Source: Phycisphaerales bacterium (GTDB lineage: Bacteria > Planctomycetota > Phycisphaerae > Phycisphaerales > SM1A02). Taken from it: 9,109 nt of DNA. Positions 1 to 7,187 of the stretch are shown one piece after another (the first letter of the stretch is position 1; the number at the start of each line of letters is the position of its first letter). The stretch is from the NCBI GenBank assembly GCA_003520025.1, contig DOVP01000231.1, positions 1 through 9,109 of the forward strand. The letters are read 5' to 3'. The notes below the pieces were generated by a model. It saw only the letters and a program-made list of their open reading frames with translations. It was not told the DNA's origin and searched no databases. The position numbers and the translations under genes were made by a program.

Positions 1-1422
1 GATCGGCTGTATCTCCGAACGGGGACGGCTTCGGTCTATCTCGGTGGAGGTCGGTGGACACCAAGGCCGCTCGATGCGGGGTATCGAGAGATGATTCGAG
101 GCGGCGCGTGGCAACCTGTCGAGTTGGGTCGGGGACCGTCGGTTTGGATGCTTCGAATCGAACTGAGCCAGCCGCTCGAGTTCTTGCCGATTCCAGCGGG
201 ACCGGTTGCCATGCGGGGGTCGGAGCCGCTGTGGATCAAACTCTATCCGCTTCGGAATACGATCGAAATCGATCGAGTCGATGTGGGTGTCGTGCAGGTT
301 CGAGTCACCGGAGTCGTTGCCGCCGGTGCCTCGGCACCAGCGGCCAGCGTGGTGCCGGCGGCGGTGGGAGAAGTGGCTCGACAGGCATTGATGGAACGAG
401 GGATTCCGCTTGAGCCCCCGACTGGTTCCTCGGACGACCCCGAGGCTTTGCAGCAGTGGCGGATGCAGGTGGCTCGCGGATTGCTTGCATACCTTCAATC
501 ATCGAGGTTCACTTATACGTTGGATCTCAGTCGCATCGGCCGCGGCGTCGAGGTTCGGTATATGGACCCCATCGAGCGGTTTCTCTTGGCCGAACCATTG
601 GGCCACTGCGAGTACTTCGCAGCCGCATATGTGTCGATGGCCCAATCGTTCGGTTTGGAGGCCCGTATCGTGACGGGCTTTATGGCGCAGCCCGAAGAAC
701 TTGGGGGTCGTCATTACATCATCAAAGATCGTGACGCTCATGCTTGGGCGGAAGTGCGAATCGAACGGGATCACTGGACGCGGTTCGATCCTGCGGTATT
801 GGGCCGTGTCGATCGAGTCAAGGCGGATGGAGGTGTGCTTGCCTTCATTGGTGACTACTACAAGCAAGTCGAGTTGTGGTGGCGGATCAACATTCTTGGC
901 TTCAATGCGGAGATCCAGAACGAATTGGCCGAGCAGGCGCTTCCCGGACCGGCCGGTGTGTTTGAACAGATTCGCATGTGGACGGTTCGCCAGTTCCAGA
1001 AAATTGACATTGCGTTCGGCTTTGGTCGCATGGGTTCGATCTATACGCTTTCGGCAGTGGCTATTTTTGTCATCACACTGCTGCTGATCGGCAGGGCGTG
1101 GCGGTCCCGCGCGCGGTTTCGACAGCGGATTGGTATGCCGAGGCGGAATCCTGGAGGCGAGATGAATCGAACCATCGCCTCGTACCGCGAACTGCTCGAT
1201 CTGCTTGGACGCGGCGGTTTGGAGAAACCCGAACACATGGCGCCGCTGTCTTGGTGCGGCGTGATTGCAGCCAGCCGACCGGATGTGGCCGAGATTGCTC
1301 GCCGCGTCGTCACGAGCTTCTATTCCATCCGGTATGGCGGGCGGGAACCAGACGATGATGTTCGCGGGCAAACCAAGCAGGATCTCGCATCGCTCCGTGT
1401 ATTGCTCGGAGGGACACCATGA
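1..1422 (+). CDS. TgpA-like membrane-anchored transglutaminase domain protein, 5'-truncated
   Basis: The frame is open from base 1 and stops at TGA 1420-1422, so the 473 visible residues are the C-terminal part of a longer protein. The transglutaminase core has a complete triad, numbering from base 1: Cys203 in GHCEYFAAAY, His247 in DAHAWAEV and Asp263 in RFDPAV. Before it, a helical stretch ending in SSRFTYTL and the segment ERFLLAEPLGHCE match the usual entry to this domain. A hydrophobic helix follows at about residues 347-364 (bases 1039-1092). The cytosolic tail with YRELLDLL and AEIARRVVTSFYSIRYGG resembles DUF4129. This is the TgpA layout (N-terminal membrane helices, extracytoplasmic transglutaminase, membrane helix, DUF4129); the N-terminal helices would lie left of the window. 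By family knowledge the core is a thiol hydrolase or transferase fold on the outer face of the membrane. The substrate is unknown. An ATG at 91 is internal, not the start. The stop overlaps the next start. Confidence 0.88.
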   Translation, partial: DRLYLRTGTASVYLGGGRWTPRPLDAGYREMIRGGAWQPVELGRGPSVWMLRIELSQPLEFLPIPAGPVAMRGSEPLWIKLYPLRNTIEIDRVDVGVVQVRVTGVVAAGASAPAASVVPAAVGEVARQALMERGIPLEPPTGSSDDPEALQQWRMQVARGLLAYLQSSRFTYTLDLSRIGRGVEVRYMDPIERFLLAEPLGHCEYFAAAYVSMAQSFGLEARIVTGFMAQPEELGGRHYIIKDRDAHAWAEVRIERDHWTRFDPAVLGRVDRVKADGGVLAFIGDYYKQVELWWRINILGFNAEIQNELAEQALPGPAGVFEQIRMWTVRQFQKIDIAFGFGRMGSIYTLSAVAIFVITLLLIGRAWRSRARFRQRIGMPRRNPGGEMNRTIASYRELLDLLGRGGLEKPEHMAPLSWCGVIAASRPDVAEIARRVVTSFYSIRYGGREPDDDVRGQTKQDLASLRVLLGGTP

Positions 1423-2108
1423 GCAGCCGAGACGAAATTGACGCTTCGGCGCCGCATGAGCAGGAACGCAGTGATCGGCAACTCGCGTGGCTGCGAACCG
1501 AGTGCAGCGGCCAGTGCGTTCTGGACCTTGGTTGCGGCAATGGCCGCGTGGCGGGGGAGGTGTCTCCCGTAGCGAGTCGGTATGTCGCGCTCGATCAAGA
1601 TCCCGCGGCCCTTGCCCGGTGCAACGAAGTCTGCGAGCGGATCGAACTGGTAGAGGCCGACATGCAGCAGCCACCGCTGGAAGAGGGGCAATTCGACCAC
1701 ATTCTGTGTCTTGGCAACACTTTTTGTCTGCTCTGGGATGTGGATATGGCCGTGGCGGCGATGCAGCGATGGCGGACACTCCTCAATGGAGAGGGCACAC
1801 TCGTGCTGGATGACATTCCTCAGAACCTCTGGCCGGAGGTGGCCGATGGTTTCTGGCTCAATGGGGTCGCGGATGAGGCGGGCATGCAACTGGTATGGGC
1901 TCGGGATGACGCAGTCATGGTCATCCGCGAGGCTTCCGATATTGATGTCGATGATCCGACATTCCGTGAGGGCGAACAGCCGATGCGACTCTGGACCGCT
2001 GGCGCGTTGCGTCTGGCTGCCCGGCTGGCCGGTTTTGAGCCGCCCAAACACTGCCCTGATGCCGGCGTTCTGATTCTGCGGCCTGCAACGCCTGCCCGCC
2101 CAGCCTGA
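1419..2108 (+). CDS. Class I SAM-dependent methyltransferase, substrate unknown
   Basis: This 229-residue protein has the Rossmann-type methyltransferase signature. The glycine-rich SAM loop VLDLGCGNG is at residues 34-42, the acidic residue that usually holds the ribose hydroxyls is Asp59 in YVALDQDP, and the adenine-contacting acidic motif is VEADM with Asp81. The post-II strand QFDHILCLGNTFCLLWD follows at about 91-107. The first 30 residues are polar and there is no signal peptide or membrane helix, so it is probably cytosolic. The ATG overlaps the stop of the transglutaminase gene (ATGA, 1419-1422), and GGAGGG at 1408-1413 sits five bases upstream, so the start is well supported and translation is probably coupled. 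Nothing in the C-terminal half identifies the substrate; the length and fold fit small-molecule or protein methyltransferases. The pairing with the transglutaminase gene hints at a shared process but does not prove one. Confidence 0.88.
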   Translation: MSSRDEIDASAPHEQERSDRQLAWLRTECSGQCVLDLGCGNGRVAGEVSPVASRYVALDQDPAALARCNEVCERIELVEADMQQPPLEEGQFDHILCLGNTFCLLWDVDMAVAAMQRWRTLLNGEGTLVLDDIPQNLWPEVADGFWLNGVADEAGMQLVWARDDAVMVIREASDIDVDDPTFREGEQPMRLWTAGALRLAARLAGFEPPKHCPDAGVLILRPATPARPA

Positions 2109-2131
2109 GCGTGATCACGCTGGTTCACGCT
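2108..2131 (+). repeat. Hairpin directly after the methyltransferase stop codon
   Basis: AGCGTGA (2108-2114) can pair with TCACGCT (2125-2131) across a 10-base loop. The left arm together with the adjoining bases 2115-2121 also forms a perfect 14-base palindrome. No T-tract follows (the next bases are TCAGCCCCC), so a classic intrinsic terminator is not supported. It could be an mRNA 3' end structure, an attenuating element before the PilZ gene, or a protein-binding palindrome. The rest of the 112-base gap holds only the PilZ ribosome binding site. Confidence 0.4.
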
Positions 2132-2202
2132 TCAGCCCCCTCTGGTCCGGGCCGATGCACAGGGTGGAATCCCGGGGCCTCGATTGCCCCACGAACGCTT
2201 TC

Positions 2203-2209
2203 AGGAGGG
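2203..2209 (+). promoter_or_regulatory. Strong ribosome binding site that fixes the PilZ-gene start
   Basis: AGGAGGG lies 11 bases before the ATG at 2221. It decides between that ATG and the in-frame ATG at 2155, which has no such site and would add 22 residues that do not look like part of any domain. Confidence 0.75.
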
Positions 2210-2220
2210 ATCCACCACCC

Positions 2221-3093
2221 ATGCCAGCACAACGCGCCCGCACCGCCGGATGGCGGCAATGCCTGCAGCAGATCTGCGACCGACGCGGTTCCATCGAATT
2301 GGCGGTTCGTCCGCCTGGTCAAACACAGTGTGATGCCCCCCGTGGCGATCTCCTGTTTCGCGCCAGGCTGGTCGCCGTCGATCACAGCACGATCCGCGTT
2401 GAGACACCCGTCTCGCTCGGCCATGCGGTGGAGTTTGCCGAGGGGCTGGAACTTGTCGCCATCATGGCGATCGGTCAGAACCGATGGATGTTCCACACGC
2501 ACTGCATTGGCGCCGATACAAGCACATCGCCCGGCGGCCTGCCCGGTTTGAAACTGGCCGCGCCGCGGTCGGTCGAGCGGTGTCAGCGCCGCCGCGACTA
2601 CCGCATTGATACGGCCGATCTGCAACTGCCCAACGTACGTCTCTGGCCACTGCTCGAGCCGAGTTCGGTCATTGCTGCCGAGCGGCTCACGGCGGTGGAC
2701 TTTCAGCGGGAAATCGACGGGACCAACGGGGAAGCGCTGGATCTCGAGATCGATGACGATTTGATGCCAACACTCGGCCCGGAATACAGCGGCCGAATCG
2801 TGAACCTCGGCGGCGGTGGACTGGGGCTTGCGGTCGGCGTTGAAGACGCCGGCGTGATCGGCCGCCATGCCATGTGGTGGATGCGGTTCGAGTTGCCTCC
2901 GTCGGTGCAGACGCCCATCCGCGCGGCCGCGCGTGTGGCGCACCGGCACATGCGAAGCGATCGCTCACTCTACTGCGGCATGTGTTTCGATTTCTCGGTG
3001 AATCCTTCGCATCGCCACGTCGTGGCCAGGCAGATCATGCGAGCGATCGCGGGCCTGCAGCAGCGACAGATGGCGTACCGCAAGGCCGGCTGA
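2221..3093 (+). CDS. YcgR-like PilZ domain protein with degenerate second motif
   Basis: This 290-residue protein has no signal peptide or membrane helix and looks cytosolic. The N-terminal half (roughly residues 18-100, a beta-rich stretch beginning GSIELAV) resembles the YcgR N-terminal domain that precedes PilZ. The linker carries RRRDYR at residues 123-128, which contains RxxxR (Arg124 to Arg128), the first cyclic-di-GMP binding motif of PilZ. The second motif, normally [D/N]xSxxG, appears as NLGGGG at 195-200, so the Ser is Gly. About 66 residues separate the two motifs, more than in most PilZ domains, with an acidic loop in between. Family members bind cyclic-di-GMP and act on motility, exopolysaccharide or secretion machinery; whether this one still binds the ligand is uncertain. 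The strong ribosome binding site at 2203-2209 supports ATG 2221. Its last 59 bases overlap the 3' end of pabB on the other strand. Confidence 0.65.
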   Translation: MPAQRARTAGWRQCLQQICDRRGSIELAVRPPGQTQCDAPRGDLLFRARLVAVDHSTIRVETPVSLGHAVEFAEGLELVAIMAIGQNRWMFHTHCIGADTSTSPGGLPGLKLAAPRSVERCQRRRDYRIDTADLQLPNVRLWPLLEPSSVIAAERLTAVDFQREIDGTNGEALDLEIDDDLMPTLGPEYSGRIVNLGGGGLGLAVGVEDAGVIGRHAMWWMRFELPPSVQTPIRAAARVAHRHMRSDRSLYCGMCFDFSVNPSHRHVVARQIMRAIAGLQQRQMAYRKAG

Positions 3094-4399
3094 GTGTCCG
3101 TCGCAACACGTCCGCCTTTGTTTCCGACTCGGCGAGTTCCACCAGTGGATCCGAGTCGGCGACGATGCCGCATCCGACGCCGTAGGTCAGCGTGCCGTCT
3201 TCGATGACAGCCGTTCGTATGGCAACCGAGAAGGTCGCCTGCTGGCCCGGTCCGAGCATGCCGACGGCCCCGCAGTAGAGACCGCGTGAAACAGGTTCGA
3301 GTTCACGGGCGATCTGCATGGCGCGGATCTTCGGGGCACCTGTAATCGAGCCCGCCGGGAAGGTCGCTGCAAGCAACTCAACCAGTGATATGTCTTGGCG
3401 AAGTGTCCCCACGATTTCACCGACGCCGTGATGTACGGTTGGATGCGTCTCGATGCGACGTGGACACGGCACCTTTACGCTTCCCATTTCGCATACCCGC
3501 CCGAGGTCATTTCGCATGAGGTCGACGATCATGTGCAGTTCCGCTGCATCCTTGGCCGATTCCCACAGTCCCGCGGCCGGTTCAGCCGCCGGCAAGGTTC
3601 CCTTGATGGGTTGACTCATGATGGTGCCGCAGGCATCCACCGAGATGAACAACTCTGGACTGAGACTGATGATGGTCTGATCGGTGTCCGGAATTTCGAT
3701 GTACGCTCCATACGCGGTTTGTGGTTCACTCAGCGCCGCGTGACCGAAGTGGCGACCATCGCCGCAGACGTCGACTTGCAGTCGCCGCGTGAGATTGACC
3801 TGAAAGATGTCGCCGGCCTTGATGTACTCGACTCCGCGGGCGACTGCGGCGGGCCAGTCGGCGCTCGGTGGCGTGCTGACGAATGGACCCAGCACCGACA
3901 TCTCTTCTCCCAGCAGGGACGTGGAAGCCGGGGTCGGCGGATTCCCCGCAGACCACCATTGTCCGGTCAAGCGATCATGGAGCAGGGCATCCGGACACCA
4001 CAGCAGCGTGACGAGATGGCTCGTGTCTTGGCCCGCGTCGCGGCGGACGGTAGGCTCCAGCACCTCGCCGAGTTCGTAGTGCAGGCAGGTGATCCAACCG
4101 GCGAAAGGCGGCGTCTCTGCGTGGAGCGTGGCGGTCATTCGGCGGGCATCGATCGCATCGATCGCCGCCAATGCGCCCAGAGAAGCGGCTTTCTGGAGTT
4201 CCAAGTCGTCTGGTCCGCGCCATGTTCCGCTTGTTGCATTCGCCTCGATGTGACCCGAGGGCACACCCAGCACCGACCATCGCCCCGAAACATCCGCCGG
4301 ATTGGTGTGCAGCATTGCCAGCGGTGTGCTGCGCGGCCATGCCGCCATGAGCGAGAGCGGTGTGCGTTCATCGAGTTCGGGGCATCGTTGCCATTCCAT
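3035..4399 (-). CDS. pabB: Aminodeoxychorismate synthase component I (PabB)
   Basis: The 454-residue protein belongs to the chorismate-utilising enzymes and should convert chorismate plus ammonia (normally supplied by the PabA glutaminase) to 4-amino-4-deoxychorismate, for folate. The motif QPIKGT has Lys266, the lysine that forms the covalent intermediate in PabB; anthranilate synthase TrpE has Ala there, which favours PabB. Other family blocks are VEYIKAGDIFQVNLTRR, DLMRNDLGRV, FPAGSITGAPK, SRGLYCGAVGML and GCGIVADSDP, all intact. The N-terminal third is more divergent, as usual. No pabA or pabC lies in the window. The ATG at 4399 has no useful Shine-Dalgarno, but TATCAT ends six bases upstream. 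Later in-frame ATGs would remove sequence the family normally has. The frame is also open upstream of 4399, antisense to ppdK, and that extension is spurious. The tail after ESETKADVLRRTL runs into the PilZ gene on the other strand. Confidence 0.93.
   Translation of the reverse strand: MEWQRCPELDERTPLSLMAAWPRSTPLAMLHTNPADVSGRWSVLGVPSGHIEANATSGTWRGPDDLELQKAASLGALAAIDAIDARRMTATLHAETPPFAGWITCLHYELGEVLEPTVRRDAGQDTSHLVTLLWCPDALLHDRLTGQWWSAGNPPTPASTSLLGEEMSVLGPFVSTPPSADWPAAVARGVEYIKAGDIFQVNLTRRLQVDVCGDGRHFGHAALSEPQTAYGAYIEIPDTDQTIISLSPELFISVDACGTIMSQPIKGTLPAAEPAAGLWESAKDAAELHMIVDLMRNDLGRVCEMGSVKVPCPRRIETHPTVHHGVGEIVGTLRQDISLVELLAATFPAGSITGAPKIRAMQIARELEPVSRGLYCGAVGMLGPGQQATFSVAIRTAVIEDGTLTYGVGCGIVADSDPLVELAESETKADVLRRTLSRPCGTPSVAAAGPRSLA
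3124..3159. repeat. Nested inverted repeat in pabB 3' coding region, 30 bases past the PilZ stop
   Basis: CCGACTCGG (3124-3132) is the exact reverse complement of CCGAGTCGG (3151-3159). Inside the 18-base loop, TCCAC (3138-3142) pairs with GTGGA (3145-3149). It codes for the conserved DSDPLVELAESE region of PabB. On the + strand it lies just past the PilZ stop, so it may act as a transcript end or RNA-stabilising structure there. No T-tract follows on either strand. Confidence 0.5.
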
Positions 4400-4405
4400 G
4401 CCGCA

Positions 4406-4411
4406 ATGATA
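4406..4411 (-). promoter_or_regulatory. Candidate -10 element of pabB (leaderless start)
   Basis: TATCAT read on the - strand (4411 down to 4406) is followed by six bases and then the pabB ATG at 4399. This places the expected transcription start at the A of the ATG. No -35 resembling TTGACA is visible at 16-18 bases spacing. GAGGG at 4418-4414 is 14 bases from the ATG, too far for an ordinary ribosome binding site, and would lie outside the transcript if this promoter is real. Confidence 0.45.
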
Positions 4412-4476
4412 GGCCCTCAATGTCCGAATCTCATGAGCGGTACACTGCTCTTCTCTTTGACGCACGCACGAGCCCG

Positions 4477-4482
4477 TAGGAG
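4477..4482 (+). promoter_or_regulatory. Ribosome binding site that fixes the ppdK start
   Basis: TAGGAG ends 10 bases before the ATG at 4493. The other plausible start, ATG 4550, where family members usually begin, has no such site. The lysine/arginine-rich extension is therefore probably translated. Confidence 0.6.
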
Positions 4483-4492
4483 TTCCCCTTCG

Positions 4493-7177
4493 ATGCCCGC
4501 TACCAAGACAAGACGCCCATCCGTGAAGAAAAAGCCCCGCGCTCCTCGGATGATCTACGCCTTCGGCCGCACCAAGACGGATGGCGACGCATCCAAAAAG
4601 CTGCTTCTTGGCGGCAAGGGAGCCAACCTTGCCGAAATGACATCGATCGGTTTGCCGGTGCCTCCAGGGTTCACCATCACGACGGAGACCTGCGCCGCGT
4701 ACAACAAGCGAGGCAATCACCTTCCCGACGGGTTGATGTCTCAGGTCAAGACAGCGGTGAGGCGGCTTGAGCAGGAAACCGGGAAGAATTTCGGCTCCAC
4801 GAGCGATCCGCTGCTTGTGAGTGTTCGAAGCGGCGCGGCGGTGTCGATGCCCGGCATGATGGAGACCGTTCTCAATCTCGGACTCAACGATGCCTCGGTC
4901 GAGGGGCTCGCGGAACTCACCGGCAATCGCCGCTTCGCATTCGATGCCTATCGCCGTCTCATCAACATGTTTGGCAGCGTCGTCTTCGATATCGGTCATC
5001 ATCACTTCGAATCCGAATTCGACGCTGTCAAGAAGAAGTACGGTGTGAAGGAAGACACGGATGTGCCGGTCGACGGGCTCGAGGATCTCTGCAGGCGATA
5101 CGAAAAGGTGTTCCGCAAGCACGCGAAGATTGACTTCCCGCAGGATCCATACGATCAGTTGCAGCATTCGATCGAGGCAGTGTTCCACTCGTGGTCGTCG
5201 GGCAAGGCGATTGCGTATCGAAAGATCAACGAGATCAGCGGGCTCTCCGGTACTGCAGTCAACGTGCAGACGATGGTCTTTGGAAACATGGGTGACGATT
5301 CGGGTACCGGGGTGGCATTTACGCGCGATCCGTCGACAGGCAAGAACGAGTTCTACGGCGAATTCCTCATCAATGCGCAGGGTGAAGATGTCGTGGCGGG
5401 CATCCGCACGCCTCAGCCGGTCAAGCAGATGACCAAATGGAACAAGTCGGTCTTCGATCAACTCATGAAGGTGCGATCGAAACTCGAGAAGCACTACCGC
5501 GACGTGCAGGACATCGAGTTCACCATCGAGCGTGGACACCTGTGGATGTTGCAGACCCGTGCCGGCAAGCGAACGGCTGCAGCAGCCGTGCGCATTGCCG
5601 TCGAGATGGTTGATGAGCGGCTCATCAACCGTGACGAAGCGCTTCTGCGGGTGCCTGCCGGCGATCTCGTGCAGCTTCTGCTTCCGAGTTATTCCGCCAA
5701 AGACAAGAAGGGGGCGGACATCATCGCCCGCGGCCTACCGGCCTCGCCAGGTGCTTCAAGTGGCGCGTTGGCATTCAGCGCCGAAGAGGCGACGCAGCGC
5801 ACACAGGCTGGCGAAGATGTCATTCTTGTTCGCCGCGAAACTTCGCCTGAAGATGTCGAAGGCATGCATCACGCTGTCGGCATTTTGACCAGTACCGGCG
5901 GCATGACTTCGCATGCGGCGGTGGTCGCCCGCGGGTGGGGCAAGTGTTGCGTGGCTGGAGCCGGCGAGTTGGAAATCGACGAGAAGAGCCGAAAGGTTCG
6001 ACTCGGCAAGAAGACATGGGGACCGAAGGACCGCTTCTCGCTGGACGGCTCGACCGGTGAGGTCATCAGCGGCGAGATCACCGGATCAACCCCTAAGATG
6101 TCCCGGCACTTCACGATCTTGATGAAATGGGCCGACGCGAAGCGCCGCATGGGCGTGCGGACCAACGCCGATACGCCCGAAGATTCAAAGCGTGCTCGTA
6201 GTTTCGGCGCCGAGGGCATCGGCCTGACCCGCACCGAGCACATGTTCTTCGATACCGACCGCATTACGAATATGCGGAGGATGATTCTCGCGACGAGCCG
6301 GAAGGATCGCGAGAAGGCGCTCAAGAAGTTGTTGCCATATCAGCGGAAAGACTTCGTCGGCATCTTCACGGCCATGAAGGGCCTGCCCGTCACCGTGCGA
6401 TTGCTCGATCCGCCGCTGCACGAGTTCCTGCCCAACGAAGAGAAATCGGTCAAGGAGGTCGCTGCCGCGATCGGCGTGAAACCCAAGGAAGTCCGCCGGC
6501 TCGTGGCGGCCCTGCATGAGTCGAACCCGATGCTTGGTCACCGTGGGTGCCGGCTGGCCGTGACGTATCCGGAAATCCTCCGCATGCAGGTCACCGCCAT
6601 CGTCGAAGCGATGATCGTGTGCAAGAAGAAGAAGATCGACGCGCGCCCCGAAATCATGATTCCGCTCGTCGGCACCCAAGCCGAACTCGAACTGCTCCGC
6701 GCCGAGACGGCGGACACGATTGCGCAGGTCAAGAAGGCCAAGAAGTACACAGGCAAACTCGACATCCCGATTGGCACCATGATCGAGATTCCCCGGGCTG
6801 CGGTAACAGCCGATGAAGTGGCCGAATACGCCGACTTCTTCAGTTTCGGCACGAACGATCTGACGCAACTGACCTTCGGCTACAGCCGCGACGACATCAA
6901 CGGCTTCCTGCCCGACTATCTGCACCGCGGCATTCTCGAGAAGGATCCATTCCAATCGATCGACGTGGACGGCGTCGGTGCCTTGGTTGACATGGGTTGC
7001 CGCAAGGGCCGCATCACCAAGCCCAAACTCAAACTCGGCGTCTGCGGCGAACACGGCGGCGATCCGGCGAGCATCGACTTCTTTGAAAGTTGCGGCCTCG
7101 ACTACGTCAGTTGCTCACCCTTCCGAGTGCCCACCGCGCGGCTTGCCGCGGCGCAGGCGGTGATCAGACGCAAGTAG
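4493..7177 (+). CDS. ppdK: Pyruvate, phosphate dikinase
   Basis: This 894-residue enzyme interconverts pyruvate, ATP and phosphate with PEP, AMP and pyrophosphate in the cytosol. The ATP-grasp domain fills about residues 20-360, starting with IYAFG and GGKGANLAEMTSIGLPVPPGF. The swivelling phosphohistidine domain carries GGMTSHAAVVAR with the phospho-acceptor His474. The C-terminal PEP/pyruvate barrel starts near 555 and shows LTRTEHMFF, the PEP-utilising signature FFSFGTNDLTQLTFGYSRDD, and GVCGEHGGDP with the catalytic acid Cys851. All three domains are complete, and the length matches the usual 870-880 plus an extra N-terminal tail. That tail (residues 1-19) has eight Lys/Arg and precedes the point where family members normally begin; TAGGAG at 4477-4482 supports it. 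Pyrophosphate dependence makes the reaction reversible, so it can serve glycolysis or gluconeogenesis. It diverges from pabB and converges on the HIT gene with a 10-base gap and no visible terminator. Confidence 0.97.
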   Translation: MPATKTRRPSVKKKPRAPRMIYAFGRTKTDGDASKKLLLGGKGANLAEMTSIGLPVPPGFTITTETCAAYNKRGNHLPDGLMSQVKTAVRRLEQETGKNFGSTSDPLLVSVRSGAAVSMPGMMETVLNLGLNDASVEGLAELTGNRRFAFDAYRRLINMFGSVVFDIGHHHFESEFDAVKKKYGVKEDTDVPVDGLEDLCRRYEKVFRKHAKIDFPQDPYDQLQHSIEAVFHSWSSGKAIAYRKINEISGLSGTAVNVQTMVFGNMGDDSGTGVAFTRDPSTGKNEFYGEFLINAQGEDVVAGIRTPQPVKQMTKWNKSVFDQLMKVRSKLEKHYRDVQDIEFTIERGHLWMLQTRAGKRTAAAAVRIAVEMVDERLINRDEALLRVPAGDLVQLLLPSYSAKDKKGADIIARGLPASPGASSGALAFSAEEATQRTQAGEDVILVRRETSPEDVEGMHHAVGILTSTGGMTSHAAVVARGWGKCCVAGAGELEIDEKSRKVRLGKKTWGPKDRFSLDGSTGEVISGEITGSTPKMSRHFTILMKWADAKRRMGVRTNADTPEDSKRARSFGAEGIGLTRTEHMFFDTDRITNMRRMILATSRKDREKALKKLLPYQRKDFVGIFTAMKGLPVTVRLLDPPLHEFLPNEEKSVKEVAAAIGVKPKEVRRLVAALHESNPMLGHRGCRLAVTYPEILRMQVTAIVEAMIVCKKKKIDARPEIMIPLVGTQAELELLRAETADTIAQVKKAKKYTGKLDIPIGTMIEIPRAAVTADEVAEYADFFSFGTNDLTQLTFGYSRDDINGFLPDYLHRGILEKDPFQSIDVDGVGALVDMGCRKGRITKPKLKLGVCGEHGGDPASIDFFESCGLDYVSCSPFRVPTARLAAAQAVIRRK

Positions 7178-7187
7178 GACATCGCAG

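Noticed and set aside
499..2051. Two long - strand frames (499-1779 and 1320-2051) opposite the transglutaminase and methyltransferase genes.
   Set aside because: Both translations lack known motifs. The + strand frames have full catalytic signatures and a coupled start/stop.
2125..2949. A 274-codon - strand frame opposite the PilZ gene.
   Set aside because: It has no recognisable domain or start signal, whereas the + strand frame has a strong ribosome binding site and PilZ motifs.
3602..3604. pabB being a trpE (anthranilate synthase) gene.
   Set aside because: The QPIKGT motif has the Lys characteristic of PabB, where TrpE has Ala, and no trp genes are nearby.
4441..4446. TACACT as a -10 element for ppdK.
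   Set aside because: It matches TATAAT at only four positions and no -35 is visible at usable spacing. I see no convincing ppdK promoter in the 93-base divergent gap.
3395..4492. A frame of 366 codons upstream of and in phase with ppdK, antisense to pabB.
   Set aside because: The translation has no recognisable domain, while the opposite strand encodes a full set of PabB motifs. ppdK has its own ribosome binding site and family start further down.
4400..5539. A long open frame on the - strand in phase with pabB and antisense to ppdK.
   Set aside because: The opposite strand encodes the conserved ATP-grasp region of ppdK. The antisense translation looks like a GC-rich shadow and family PabB proteins do not have this extension.
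6185..7054. A 289-codon open frame on the - strand.
   Set aside because: It is a shadow of the ppdK barrel domain, whose catalytic motifs are in the + strand frame.
7137..7150. CGCGGC-TT-GCCGCG hairpin near the 3' end of ppdK as a possible terminator.
   Set aside because: It lies inside conserved coding sequence, the loop is only two bases and no T-tract follows on either strand.
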